This document shows, in pieces, positions 1-7,321 of a stretch of DNA of 64,000 bases. The DNA comes from Jiangella ureilytica (GTDB lineage: Bacteria; Actinomycetota; Actinomycetes; Jiangellales; Jiangellaceae): NCBI RefSeq assembly GCF_004348545.1, contig NZ_SMKL01000017.1, forward strand, positions 32,771 through 96,770, in the 5' to 3' direction. The translations under genes and the position numbers were made by a program. How positions within the stretch are numbered: position 1 is the stretch's first letter; each line of letters starts with the position of its first letter. The notes below the pieces were generated by a model. The model saw only the letters and a program-made list of their open reading frames with translations, had not been told where the DNA came from and did not search any database.

Positions 1-331
1 CGTGCCGCGAGAGCGGGTCCGACGGAGCCTCGGCCACCACGACCCGCTCGCCGTCGCGGCGGTCGTGTACGTAGGCGCCGTTGCGGCCGGTGCCCTGGAC
101 GGCCTTGACCACGACCCCCTCGTCCTCGAGCAGATGCCGCAGCACCGTCCCGGTCTCGCCGGCCAGGACGCAGCACATCGTCACCGAGGCGCCGAGCGTG
201 ACCAGCATCCGGGCCTGCCAGACGCCCTGGCTGCCGGCGTGCAGGTGGATGTCGGGCCGGCCGGCGTGGTCCTCGACGGTCAGCGTCAGCACGGGCAACG
301 GGGCGAACAACGCGACGTCGCTCTGCGCCAT
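1..331 (-). CDS. PfkB-family sugar kinase, N-terminal part (cut by window edge)
   Basis: About 110 N-terminal residues are visible; the gene runs off the left edge. The start is the ATG at 331. The protein opens with a strand-rich stretch (LFAPLPVLTLTVED), followed by the AGSQGVWQARM segment that sits where PfkB kinases bind the sugar, and then LAGETGTVLRHLLEDEGV. The stretch GRNGAYVHDRRDGER matches the substrate-lid strands of 1-phosphofructokinase and tagatose-6-phosphate kinase types. The family phosphorylates sugars or sugar phosphates with ATP in the cytoplasm. The C-terminal GAGD catalytic motif lies outside the window, so the substrate cannot be assigned. Confidence 0.75.
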   Translation of the reverse strand, partial: MAQSDVALFAPLPVLTLTVEDHAGRPDIHLHAGSQGVWQARMLVTLGASVTMCCVLAGETGTVLRHLLEDEGVVVKAVQGTGRNGAYVHDRRDGERVVVAEAPSDPLSRH

Positions 332-412
332 GGGACTCCCTCCGCGTCGAGCGTGACTGTGCTCCGGCCCGTACCCACGGCAGGCCGAGTCCACGCCGTC
401 GGGGACCCGCCG

Positions 413-1087
413 TCAGGACGACGGCGACAGCACGCGCGGGACGGCCCGCAGGTCGGCGACGAAGCCGGCGTACGCCGCGTTCCGGTCGCGGGAGCGCAGC
501 ACCGCCGACGGATGCACGGTCGCGACGACCACGGCGTCGTCGATCGGCGGGCCGTCGTCCGTCGTCAGCGGCGAGCTCTCGGCGTAGTCGGCCCACTCCA
601 GCGGCTCACCGTGCTGCTTGGTGACCCGGAACGACCGGCCCAGGATGGTCGCCGCCGCGGTGGCGCCCAGCACCACCAGGACCTGGGGCCGGACGACGGA
701 CAGCTCGGCCCGCAGCCACGGCCGGCAGGCCGCGATCTCGCCCGCGTCGGGCTTCTCGTGGATGCGGCGCTTGCCCTCGCGGTGGAACTTGAAGTGCTTG
801 ACGGCGTTGGAGACGTAGGCGTGTTCGCGGTCGAGCCCCACCTCCTCCAGTGCCCGGTCCAGCAGCCGCCCGGCCGGACCAGCGAACGGCCGGCCCTCGC
901 GGTCCTCGACGTCGCCGGGCGTCTCACCGACGAGCATCACGGCCGCGTCCCTCGGGCCTTCGCCGAACACCGTCTGGGTGGCGTCGCGGTACAGGTCGCA
1001 GGCCCGGCAGTCCGCCGCCGCGCTGCGCAGCCGGGTCAGCGACGACGTGGACGGGACCGCGGCGTCAGGCATGGCGGACGCCGGCAT
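413..1087 (-). CDS. udgX: UdgX-type uracil-DNA glycosylase
   Basis: 224 residues. It belongs to the family 4/5-like Fe-S uracil-DNA glycosylases. The uracil-pocket motif GETPG is at residues 54-58 and the HPSA motif at 192-195. The loop KRRIH (106-110) is the signature of UdgX; in the mycobacterial enzyme this His attacks the abasic sugar and leaves the protein covalently bound to DNA. Cluster-type cysteines are visible at 27, 30 and 121, with no obvious fourth at the usual family-4 spacing. An internal ATG at 1072 is an equally good start and would overlap the upstream epimerase gene by 8 bases instead of 23. The overlap suggests cotranscription with the epimerase. A family-1 UDG (ung) lies elsewhere in the window. 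Confidence 0.88.
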   Translation of the reverse strand: MPASAMPDAAVPSTSSLTRLRSAAADCRACDLYRDATQTVFGEGPRDAAVMLVGETPGDVEDREGRPFAGPAGRLLDRALEEVGLDREHAYVSNAVKHFKFHREGKRRIHEKPDAGEIAACRPWLRAELSVVRPQVLVVLGATAAATILGRSFRVTKQHGEPLEWADYAESSPLTTDDGPPIDDAVVVATVHPSAVLRSRDRNAAYAGFVADLRAVPRVLSPSS

Positions 1088-2036
1088 CCTGGAACCAGGC
1101 CAGCGTCGTCGCCAGGCCCTTGCGCACGGTGGTCTGCGGCTGCCAGTCCAGCAGCTGACCGGCGAGGGAGATGTCGGGACGCCGCGCGTGCGTCTCGGCG
1201 GGCGGCGGCTCGACGAAGAGGATCTCGGCGCTCGGTCCGGCGATCTCGGCGACCTCCTGGGCGATCGCGAAGACCGAGATCTCCTCCGGGCTGCCGATGT
1301 TCACCGGGCCGGGGTAGGCGCCGTCGGCCAGGGCGAGCAGGCCGGCGACGGCGTCGTCGACGTAGCAGAGCGAGCGGGTCTGGGTGCCCGGACCGGGCAC
1401 CGTCAGCGGCGCGCCGGACATCACCTGCCGGATGAACCTCGACAGCACGCGGCCGTCGTCGAGGCGCATGCGCGGCCCATAGGTGCTGAAGATGCGGGCG
1501 ATCGCCGTGCGCAGGTTGTACGTCGAGCGGTACGCGGTGGTCAGCGCCTCGGCGAACCGGCGCGACTCGTAGTAGGCGCCGTAGCCGTCGGCCGGGTTGA
1601 CGTGGCCGGGGTCGTCCTCGCGGTGCGGCTCGTCACCGGCCGCCCCGTAGACCTCCGACGTCGACGCCAGCACGAACCCGGCCGCGCGGTCGCGGGCGAG
1701 GTCCAGCGCGTTGAGGGTGCCGACGCTGGCGACCCGCATGGTCGCGACGGGGTCGAGCAGGTAGTCGCTCGGCGCGGCCGGCGCCGCCAGGTGGAAGACG
1801 ACGTCGACCGGCCCGGTCACCTCGCCGTCGATCTGCTCGTTGAGGTCGCGGCGCAGCAGCGTGAAGCGGGGCTCGTCGCGCAGGTGCCGCACGTTCGCCG
1901 AGCGCCCGGTCTCGAAGTTGTCGATGCACGTCACCCGCTGCCCGGCGCGGATCAGGGCGTCGCAGAGATGGGAACCGAGGAAGCCGGCGCCACCAGTGAC
2001 CACCGCATGTCGCTCCTGGGCTCCCGCGTCCACCAT
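1065..2036 (-). CDS. NAD-dependent sugar-nucleotide epimerase/decarboxylase (extended SDR)
   Basis: 323 residues from the ATG at 2036. The N-terminal Rossmann motif is TGGAGFLGSH and the acidic NAD-ribose residue follows in CIDNFETG. The fold and motifs (HLAAPAAPSDYLLDP, ASTSEVYG, IFSTYGPRM) resemble UDP-glucuronate decarboxylase and dTDP-glucose dehydratase-like enzymes that make activated sugars. The catalytic YxxxK is changed: the sequence reads YYESR, whereas the window's paralogue at 7322-8338 has YDESK at the same place. The enzyme may therefore have altered activity. Its stop overlaps the start of the uracil-DNA glycosylase gene. A GAF-ANTAR gene is divergent, about 100 bases away. The substrate is not known. 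Confidence 0.85.
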   Translation of the reverse strand: MVDAGAQERHAVVTGGAGFLGSHLCDALIRAGQRVTCIDNFETGRSANVRHLRDEPRFTLLRRDLNEQIDGEVTGPVDVVFHLAAPAAPSDYLLDPVATMRVASVGTLNALDLARDRAAGFVLASTSEVYGAAGDEPHREDDPGHVNPADGYGAYYESRRFAEALTTAYRSTYNLRTAIARIFSTYGPRMRLDDGRVLSRFIRQVMSGAPLTVPGPGTQTRSLCYVDDAVAGLLALADGAYPGPVNIGSPEEISVFAIAQEVAEIAGPSAEILFVEPPPAETHARRPDISLAGQLLDWQPQTTVRKGLATTLAWFQDAGVRHA

Positions 2037-2136
2037 GATGCGTGCATACCCGCTGTGACGGGATCGACACGGCGGTCCGGTGACGAGGATGATGGACAGG
2101 CCGAGTACCGTGCTCGACGTGGCCGAAGGGGCGGGC

Positions 2137-2820
2137 ATGACCGAGCCTGATGCGAGCGACTTCGCCGAGATGGCACTCGCGCTGCACGAAGAGCCTGATG
2201 TCGAGCAGACGCTCGAACGTGTGGTCGGGTATGCGCGGCAGGCCACCGTGTGCGACGACGCCGGGCTGATCCTGCAGCACGGGCAGGGCCGCCTCGAGAC
2301 CGCCGTCGCCAGCGACCCGCGGGTGCGCAAGGCCGACGAGCTGCAGACGGAGCTGGCCGAGGGCCCGTGCTTCCAGGCCATCCAGGGCCAGATCTCGACC
2401 CTCGTCGACGACACCGCCACCGACCCGCGCTGGCCGGAATGGGGCCCGCGGGCCGCCGAGCTCGGCCTGCGCAGCGTGCTGTCGGTGCGGCTGCACACCG
2501 CCCACACCACGCTCGGAGCGCTGAACCTCTACGGCGGCCGGCCCGGCATGTTCGACGACGACGACGTCGACGTCGCCGAGATCTTCGGCCGGCACGCCTC
2601 CATCGCGCTGGCGTCGGCCCGCGAGGAGGACGGGCTGCGCCAGGCCATCGGCGCGCGTCATCTCATCGGGCTGGCGCAGGGCATCCTCATGGAGCGGTAC
2701 GGCCTCGACGCCGATCGCGCGTTCGCCGTCCTGCGCCGCTACTCGCGCCACACGAACACCAAACTGCGCAGCGTCGCCGAGCGGGTCATCGCCACCGGCC
2801 GGCTGCCCGACGAGCCCTGA
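2137..2820 (+). CDS. GAF-ANTAR RNA-binding antiterminator regulator
   Basis: 227 residues. A GAF sensor domain covers roughly residues 20-160 (AEGPCFQAIQGQ, LSVRLHTAHTTLGALNLYG). A C-terminal ANTAR domain follows (ARHLIGLAQGILMERYGLDADRAFAVLRRYSRHTNTKLRSVAE split over about 170-220). ANTAR domains bind paired RNA hairpins and block transcription termination; the GAF domain presumably senses a small molecule or redox state. I chose the ATG at 2137 because GAAGGGG lies just upstream at good spacing; an in-frame ATG upstream (2080) has no comparable ribosome site. No RNA target is evident next to it. Confidence 0.85.
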   Translation: MTEPDASDFAEMALALHEEPDVEQTLERVVGYARQATVCDDAGLILQHGQGRLETAVASDPRVRKADELQTELAEGPCFQAIQGQISTLVDDTATDPRWPEWGPRAAELGLRSVLSVRLHTAHTTLGALNLYGGRPGMFDDDDVDVAEIFGRHASIALASAREEDGLRQAIGARHLIGLAQGILMERYGLDADRAFAVLRRYSRHTNTKLRSVAERVIATGRLPDEP

Positions 2821-2877
2821 TCGGAGGAGACCTCCGGCCTGCTCCCCGCCGGTTCTCCCCGGCCTCCTGGCAGCCCG

Positions 2878-2902
2878 GTTTGTCCGCTCGACCCCTGGGT
2901 AA
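2878..2902 (+). promoter_or_regulatory. SigB/SigF-type promoter
   Basis: GTTT (2878-2881), 15 bases, then GGGTAA (2897-2902) fit the actinobacterial general-stress sigma consensus GTTT-N15-GGGTA. The WhiB-family ATG at 2912 lies 10 bases beyond the -10 element, so the transcript would start at or within a few bases of the start codon and may be leaderless. This is a visual consensus match, not a scored prediction. Confidence 0.55.
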
Positions 2903-2911
2903 CCGGGGTGC

Positions 2912-3268
2912 ATGACAGTCGGGTTGATGCGGATCATCCGGAGGGCCGACGCCGACCACCGCAGCGGCGTGGTGGTCCCCAGTCCGGACGATCCCGGCGC
3001 GCGGGTCGACGCCACCTCGTGGTGGGAGTACGCGCTGTGCCGGGCGTGGGACGCGGACCTGTTCTGTGTGCCGGACGGCGTGTCACCCAGCCGCAAGCGG
3101 GCGCAGGAGAAGAAGGCCAAGGGCATCTGCCAGACCTGCCCGGTGCGTGAGCGCTGCCTCGATGAGGCCATGGCCCGCGGCGAGCAGTACGGCGTCTGGG
3201 GCGGCCTCGACGCCGAGGAGCGGCGGGAGCTGGAACGGCGCAGGCGGGGGTTGCGCCGCTCCAGCTGA
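2912..3268 (+). CDS. WhiB-family Fe-S transcriptional regulator
   Basis: 118 residues. The WhiB core is present: an upstream Cys (ALCRAWDADLFC contains two candidates), the CxxCxxxxxC cluster motif CQTCPVRERC, the conserved GVWGG turn, and a basic tail (ERRRELERRRRGLRRSS type). WhiB-like proteins bind a 4Fe-4S cluster and usually act with the principal sigma factor region 4, responding to NO or redox changes. ATG 2912 is placed 10 bases after a stress-type promoter; ATG 2927 is an alternative start. Which Wbl subfamily it belongs to cannot be settled by eye. Confidence 0.93.
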   Translation: MTVGLMRIIRRADADHRSGVVVPSPDDPGARVDATSWWEYALCRAWDADLFCVPDGVSPSRKRAQEKKAKGICQTCPVRERCLDEAMARGEQYGVWGGLDAEERRELERRRRGLRRSS

Positions 3269-3290
3269 CCCGCTGACCCTGCCGCGCGGT

Positions 3291-3767
3291 TCACCAGCCG
3301 CGGCCCCCGCGATCCCGGTCGTCCGCGACGACGTCGTGATCGGTCACGACGTCGTCGTCGGTACGGTCCTCGGCCACCGTGCGCCGGTCGTCCGCCACCG
3401 TGCGGTGGCCGTCGACCACGTCGCGGTCGCCGGTGGTCGCGTCGGCGTCGGGGTGCAGCGCGTCGGCGGAGCGACGGCGTTCCGCTGCGGCGGCCGCCTC
3501 GTCCTCCGCGGCGGCGCGCATGCGCTCGGCCTCGACCGCCCGCTCCTCCGCCTCGACCTGCTGGCGCCGGGCCCGGGCGGCCAGTTCGTCGGCCTCCGAG
3601 CGGTGCAGCGCCGCAGTGCGTTCGGCGGCCTCCGCCTCTCTGCGCTCCTGGATGGCGGCCTCGCGCCGCGCCTCCGCCCCGTGTCGGCGCCGCTGGGCGA
3701 CGACCCAGGCGGCGATCGCGATCAGCACCACCAGCACGATCAGCACGATGACGAGCTCGGTACTCAT
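3291..3767 (-). CDS. Membrane-anchored coiled-coil protein, unknown function
   Basis: 158 residues. A single N-terminal membrane segment (ELVIVLIVLVVLIAIAAWVV) is followed by an Ala/Glu/Arg-rich stretch of about 75 residues (heptad-like AAERRRSAD, EAEERAVEAERM) that should form a long cytoplasmic coiled coil. The C-terminus is Asp/Val-rich with short repeats of the DRDVVD/DHDVVADD type. ATG 3767 is preferred to the in-frame GTG at 3776 because GGAAGG sits 8 bases before it. I do not recognise the family. Similar membrane-plus-coiled-coil proteins are common in actinomycetes, without assigned function. Confidence 0.7.
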   Translation of the reverse strand: MSTELVIVLIVLVVLIAIAAWVVAQRRRHGAEARREAAIQERREAEAAERTAALHRSEADELAARARRQQVEAEERAVEAERMRAAAEDEAAAAAERRRSADALHPDADATTGDRDVVDGHRTVADDRRTVAEDRTDDDVVTDHDVVADDRDRGGRGW

Positions 3768-3785
3768 GTCGGGCACCTTCCCTCC

Positions 3786-3841
3786 GCCGCGGCCACGGTG
3801 GCCGCGGCGCTGAACTCGTACCCGAAATGTCCGAGTTCAGC
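3786..3841. terminator. Two adjacent inverted repeats between ligase and membrane-protein genes
   Basis: GCTGAACTCG (3809-3818) and its exact complement CGAGTTCAGC (3832-3841) form a 10-bp stem with a 13-base loop that overlaps the ligase stop codon at 3837. Beside it, 3786-3808 is an 11-bp palindrome with one central base. The first is a plausible terminator for the ligase gene; there is no T-run. Both lie upstream of the minus-strand membrane-protein start at 3767, so they could also be leader elements. Confidence 0.4.
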
Positions 3842-5300
3842 TCTCCGGTGGCGGCACCGGCTCCTCACGGACGACGTCGCGGGCCGGCTTGTCCTCGCGC
3901 AGCCCCTCGTACGAGGGGTGCCGCAGCGTGCCGCCGCTGGTCCACTCGGCGAACTCGACCTCGGCGACCAGCTCCGGCCGGACGAAGACGGCCTCCTTCT
4001 GCGGCTGCCGGCCGGTGAACGGGCTCTCGTCGGTGCGCAGCTCGTCGAGGCGTCGCTGCAGGTCGTCGCGGGTGCGCCTGTCGAAGCCGGTGCCGACCTT
4101 GCCCGCGAACCGCAGGCTGCCGCCGTCGTCGTACACGCCCACCAGCAGCGCGCCGAAGCCGCCGCTCAGCCGGCCCTGGCCGGCCACCCAGCCGCCGACG
4201 ACGACCTCTTGCCGGCGGACGTTCTTGACCTTGAGCCAGTCGCGGCTGCGTCTCCCCGGCTGGTACGGACTGGCCAGCCGCTTGGCGACGATGCCCTCGA
4301 GTCCCTGCGCGCGGGTGGCGTCGAGCAGGACGTCGCCGTCGCCGCGCTGGTAGTCCGGGACCTGCCAGTGCGGCCCGGCCAGCTCGAGCTTCGCCAGCTC
4401 GCGGCGGCGCTCCTCGTAGGGCTCCTTCAGCAGCGACCGCCCGTCCAGGTAGAGCAGGTCGAAGATGACGTAGACCACGGGCGTGAGCTGCGACTGGCGG
4501 CGGATGTCGGCCTCGGAGGCGAGGTGGATGCGCGGCTGGATCCGCTGGAAGCTGGGCCGGCCGTCGTCGTCGAACGCCACGATCTCGCCGTCGAGCACCA
4601 GGCGGTGGGCGCCGACGGCGTTCATCAGCGGCCGCAGCTCGGGGTACTGCCGGGTGAACTCGCGCAGGTTGCGGCCCACCAGGCGCAGCCGCCCGGGCTC
4701 GCCGTAGGCGAGGGCGCGCACGCCGTCCCACTTGATCTCGAAGGCCCACGCGTCCTGGTCCGGCGGCAGCGTGGACAGCGTCGCCGCCATGGGGACGAGG
4801 TCGTCCGGCAGCGGCTCGCCGTCGTCGGCCGGGCCGTCCATGCGGTGGATCATCCAGTCCTGGCCCTTGGTCCGGAACAGCGCGAACCGGCCGCTGACCT
4901 GCTCACCGTGCAGCCGCACCACGACCTTGTCGTCCTGGAACTTCTCCGCCTCGTACGTGCCGTGGTCCCAGATGGTCATGCTGCCGCCGCCGTACTCGCC
5001 GGCCGGGATCTCGCCGTCGAACGTGAGGTACTCGAGCGGGTGGTCCTCGGTGTGGACGGCGAGGTGGTTCTCCTCGGGCGTGCGCGGGAACCCGCGCGGC
5101 AATGCCCACGACGCCAGCACGCCGTCGCGCTCCAGCCGCAGATCCCAGTGCAGCCGGCGGGCGTGGTGCTCCTGGACGACGAACCGCGGCTCGGCCTGCT
5201 CCTTCGAGGAACGACGGCGGCCGCGCGGCTCCGGGGTCTTGTCGAAGGACCGCTTGCGCTGGTACTCCGCGAGGCCGCCGGAACCGTCGTCGTCGCTCAT
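3837..5300 (-). CDS. ligD: LigD-like ATP-dependent DNA ligase (phosphoesterase + ligase, no polymerase)
   Basis: 487 residues from ATG 5300; ATGs at 5309 and 5348 are possible. The N-terminal 3'-phosphoesterase domain (about 15-160) shows FVVQEHHARRLHWDLRLE and GEIPAGEYGGGSMTIWDHG. The ligase domain follows, with the adenylation lysine in FEIKWDGVRA, then LDGEIVAFD, IFDLLYLDG and GLEGIVAKR, and an OB-fold at the C-terminus (DWLKVKN, VVVGGW, GKVGTGF). In mycobacteria, LigD acts with Ku in non-homologous end joining; this protein lacks the primase/polymerase domain, so a separate polymerase gene would be needed. No ku gene is in the window. Confidence 0.92.
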   Translation of the reverse strand: MSDDDGSGGLAEYQRKRSFDKTPEPRGRRRSSKEQAEPRFVVQEHHARRLHWDLRLERDGVLASWALPRGFPRTPEENHLAVHTEDHPLEYLTFDGEIPAGEYGGGSMTIWDHGTYEAEKFQDDKVVVRLHGEQVSGRFALFRTKGQDWMIHRMDGPADDGEPLPDDLVPMAATLSTLPPDQDAWAFEIKWDGVRALAYGEPGRLRLVGRNLREFTRQYPELRPLMNAVGAHRLVLDGEIVAFDDDGRPSFQRIQPRIHLASEADIRRQSQLTPVVYVIFDLLYLDGRSLLKEPYEERRRELAKLELAGPHWQVPDYQRGDGDVLLDATRAQGLEGIVAKRLASPYQPGRRSRDWLKVKNVRRQEVVVGGWVAGQGRLSGGFGALLVGVYDDGGSLRFAGKVGTGFDRRTRDDLQRRLDELRTDESPFTGRQPQKEAVFVRPELVAEVEFAEWTSGGTLRHPSYEGLREDKPARDVVREEPVPPPES

Positions 5301-5578
5301 CCGTTCCATCGTCGTCGGGTCGCGGCCCGGCGACAAGCAGGGCACCATGGAATACCCGGCACGGCCGGGGCGTTCTATCGATCGGAAGTCTTCGGCAGGC
5401 CGTCATCGGCCCCGGGACTCAGGGAGACGGACCGGAAGGTCCACGGCTCCCGCAGGGCGAACCCACTACACGCATCGGCGGTCCGTGCCGTCGTTCGCGC
5501 CCATGCGAGCGATGCTGCCGCGTCGGTGTGCCGTGGGTCGTCACAGACGTGTCGACGAGCAGAGGAGAACGAACGGGA

Positions 5579-6535
5579 ATGACGATGGTGGAGGAGCATG
5601 TGCGCGCCCCGGCACGGGGACGCGACGAGGACTACGACATGGTCGGCCAGTACCTCAGGCAGATCAGCACGACGCCGCTGCTGAGCGCGGCCCAGGAGGT
5701 CGAGCTGGCACGGCGCATCGAGGCAGGCGTGTTCGCCGCGTCGCTGCTGGACGGCGGCGTGTACGGCGACGCGTCGCGGGCCGAGCTCGAGGCGCTGGTC
5801 CGCGACGGCGAGCAGGCCAAGGACCACATGATCCGGGCCAACCTGCGCCTGGTCGTGTCGGCGGCGCGCAAGTACTACCGCAACAGCGGCCTGCCGTTCC
5901 TGGACATCGTGCAGGAGGGCAACCTGGGCCTGATCCGTGCGGTCGAGAAGTTCGACTACACGAAGGGGTTCAAGTTCTCGACCTACGCGATGTGGTGGAT
6001 CCGGCAGGCCATCGAGCGCGGCAAGGCCGAGCGGGCCCGGACGATCCGGCTCCCGGTGCACGTGCTCGAGACGCTGTCCAAGATCGGCAAGGCCGAGCGC
6101 AAGCTCGCCGTCAGCCTGGGCCGCGAGCCCACGGCCGACGAGCTGGCCGCCGAGACCGACCTCGCCCCCGCACGGGTGACGGAGCTGCGGCGCATCTCGC
6201 GCGACACCGTCAGCCTCGACACCCCCCTCGGCGACGAGGGCAGCGCCAGCATCGGCGACCTCATCGAGGACACCGAGACGCCGCAGGCCACCGACGTCAT
6301 CGAGTTCAAGGTACTCGGCGAGCAGGTCCGCGAGCTGGTTGGCACCCTCGCCCCGCGCGAGGCGCTGATCGTCTCGATGCGCTTCGGCCTCGAGGACGGC
6401 GAGCAGCACACGCTGCAGGAGGTCGCCGAGCGCGTCGGCCTCACCAAGGAGCGGGTGCGGCAGCTGGAGAAGCTGGCGCTTTCCGAGCTGCGCGACCCCA
6501 AGCGGCACCAGCCGCTGCTGGAGTGGGCCGGCTGA
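5579..6535 (+). CDS. RNA polymerase sigma factor, group 2 (SigB/Hrd type)
   Basis: 318 residues from ATG 5579, with AGAGGAG upstream; ATG 5585 is also possible. Region 1.2 begins at DMVGQYLRQISTTPLLSAAQEVELARRIE. Region 2 carries IRANLRLVVSAARKYYRNSGL and the near-invariant GNLGLIRAVEKFDYTKGFKFSTYAMWWIRQAI core. Region 3 (PVHVLETLSKIGKAE) and region 4 with its helix-turn-helix (TLQEVAERVGLTKERVRQLE) follow. There is no acidic region 1.1, and the length fits a non-essential group-2 factor rather than the principal HrdB. It is followed by a strong terminator, so it is probably a single-gene unit. Confidence 0.95.
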   Translation: MTMVEEHVRAPARGRDEDYDMVGQYLRQISTTPLLSAAQEVELARRIEAGVFAASLLDGGVYGDASRAELEALVRDGEQAKDHMIRANLRLVVSAARKYYRNSGLPFLDIVQEGNLGLIRAVEKFDYTKGFKFSTYAMWWIRQAIERGKAERARTIRLPVHVLETLSKIGKAERKLAVSLGREPTADELAAETDLAPARVTELRRISRDTVSLDTPLGDEGSASIGDLIEDTETPQATDVIEFKVLGEQVRELVGTLAPREALIVSMRFGLEDGEQHTLQEVAERVGLTKERVRQLEKLALSELRDPKRHQPLLEWAG

Positions 6536-6548
6536 GATCAGTGCACAT

Positions 6549-6583
6549 CGATGGGCCCCGCCGAGATTCGGCGGGGCCCATCG
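6549..6583 (+). terminator. Terminator after the group-2 sigma gene
   Basis: GATGGGCCCCGCCGA (6550-6564) and TCGGCGGGGCCCATC (6568-6582) are exact complements around a 3-base loop, and one more outer pair extends the stem to 16 bp. It starts 14 bases after the sigma stop codon. There is no U-tract, as is usual for actinomycete terminators. Confidence 0.8.
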
Positions 6584-6650
6584 GCTCGTGTGGGGTAAGG
6601 GCCGTGGAGACTCGGGAGAAGCGCCCGGGCACCGGCACAGGGAGACAGCG

Positions 6651-6905
6651 ATGACCGAACACCCCGATGGCGTGCACCACACGACGCAGGAGGAGCGCGA
6701 CCGCGCGATGGCGGTGCACTCCCTCGACGACGAGACCCGCGTGCGCGGTGACGCCGACGAGACCGACCGCGTCATGGGCGCCGACGGCGACCTGCGGGTG
6801 CCCGACCCGAATGACGCGGGCGAGGGCGCCATCGTCCCCGACACGGACACGGACCCGGACACGGACGCGGACACGGACACCGTCGAGGACGACGACGCCG
6901 GCTGA
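6651..6905 (+). CDS. Small acidic protein of unknown function
   Basis: 84 residues from ATG 6651, with GGGAGA upstream. The first half is hydrophilic (MTEHPDGVHHTTQEERDRAM). The second half is extremely acidic with an Asp-Thr repeat (DTDTDPDTDADTDTVEDDD). No Cys, signal peptide or membrane segment is present. It is probably disordered. I do not recognise it; small stress-associated acidic proteins of this kind occur in actinomycetes without known function. Its last codons lie inside a palindrome shared with the converging gene at 6909-7196. Confidence 0.6.
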   Translation: MTEHPDGVHHTTQEERDRAMAVHSLDDETRVRGDADETDRVMGADGDLRVPDPNDAGEGAIVPDTDTDPDTDADTDTVEDDDAG

Positions 6906-6924
6906 CGATCAGCCGGCGTCGTCG
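6890..6924. terminator. Bidirectional terminator containing both stop codons
   Basis: A perfect 16-bp stem (6890-6905 with 6909-6924) around the loop CGA. The plus-strand gene ends at 6905 and the minus-strand gene ends at 6909, so the last codons and stops of both genes form the arms, and both proteins end in Asp-Asp-Ala-Gly. It can terminate transcription from either side. Confidence 0.75.
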
Positions 6925-7196
6925 CGTCTCACCAGCTTGACGAACGTGCTGTCCGTGCCGTCGGCCTTCTCCTGCTGGTAGAGGAAGGCGAGGCCGCGGT
7001 CATCGAACGTGGCGAACCAGGTGTCCCAGTCCACGTGCTCCAGCTCGTCCTCGCCCGCGCCGCCGGGGAAATCGATGCGCAGGACGCCCCCGTCGCCATC
7101 GCCGGTGCCGCGCACGATCGCGGGTATGCCGTCGTGCTCCTCGACCCACCTGCGGATCTCGTCGTGGTCGGTCGTGGTGTGACTGGTCGCCGCCAT
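6909..7196 (-). CDS. Conserved small actinobacterial protein, unknown function
   Basis: 95 residues from ATG 7196. The sequence has a regular pattern: DEIRRWVEEHDGIPAIVRGTG, then VLRIDFPGG, then a Trp-rich WDTWFATFDDRGLAFLYQ. I have seen this arrangement in many actinomycete small proteins, some carrying a doubtful 'alpha-glucan branching' label; nothing here supports enzymatic function. It looks like a compact alpha/beta domain. It converges on the small acidic protein, and the next gene (7322) is divergent. Confidence 0.7.
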   Translation of the reverse strand: MAATSHTTTDHDEIRRWVEEHDGIPAIVRGTGDGDGGVLRIDFPGGAGEDELEHVDWDTWFATFDDRGLAFLYQQEKADGTDSTFVKLVRRDDAG

Positions 7197-7321
7197 GGTT
7201 GCTCCTTCCCGATACGGACCGACGACCGATACCCCCGATCGAGCGGCCCAACCCGCCGGACGCTACGGCGTGCGTGCGCTCCGGCGGGAGGGGTACCGGG
7301 CCCGCGAGGAGGTACGTACCG

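Noticed and set aside
2822..2836. Small hairpin after the ANTAR gene
   Set aside because: A 6-bp stem with a 3-base loop is too weak to call a terminator in DNA this GC-rich.
3066..5582. Long open frame of 838 codons on the plus strand over the ligase gene
   Set aside because: It mirrors the codon pattern of the minus-strand LigD gene, has low-complexity Arg/Ala/Gly composition and no family motifs; high GC makes such shadow frames common.
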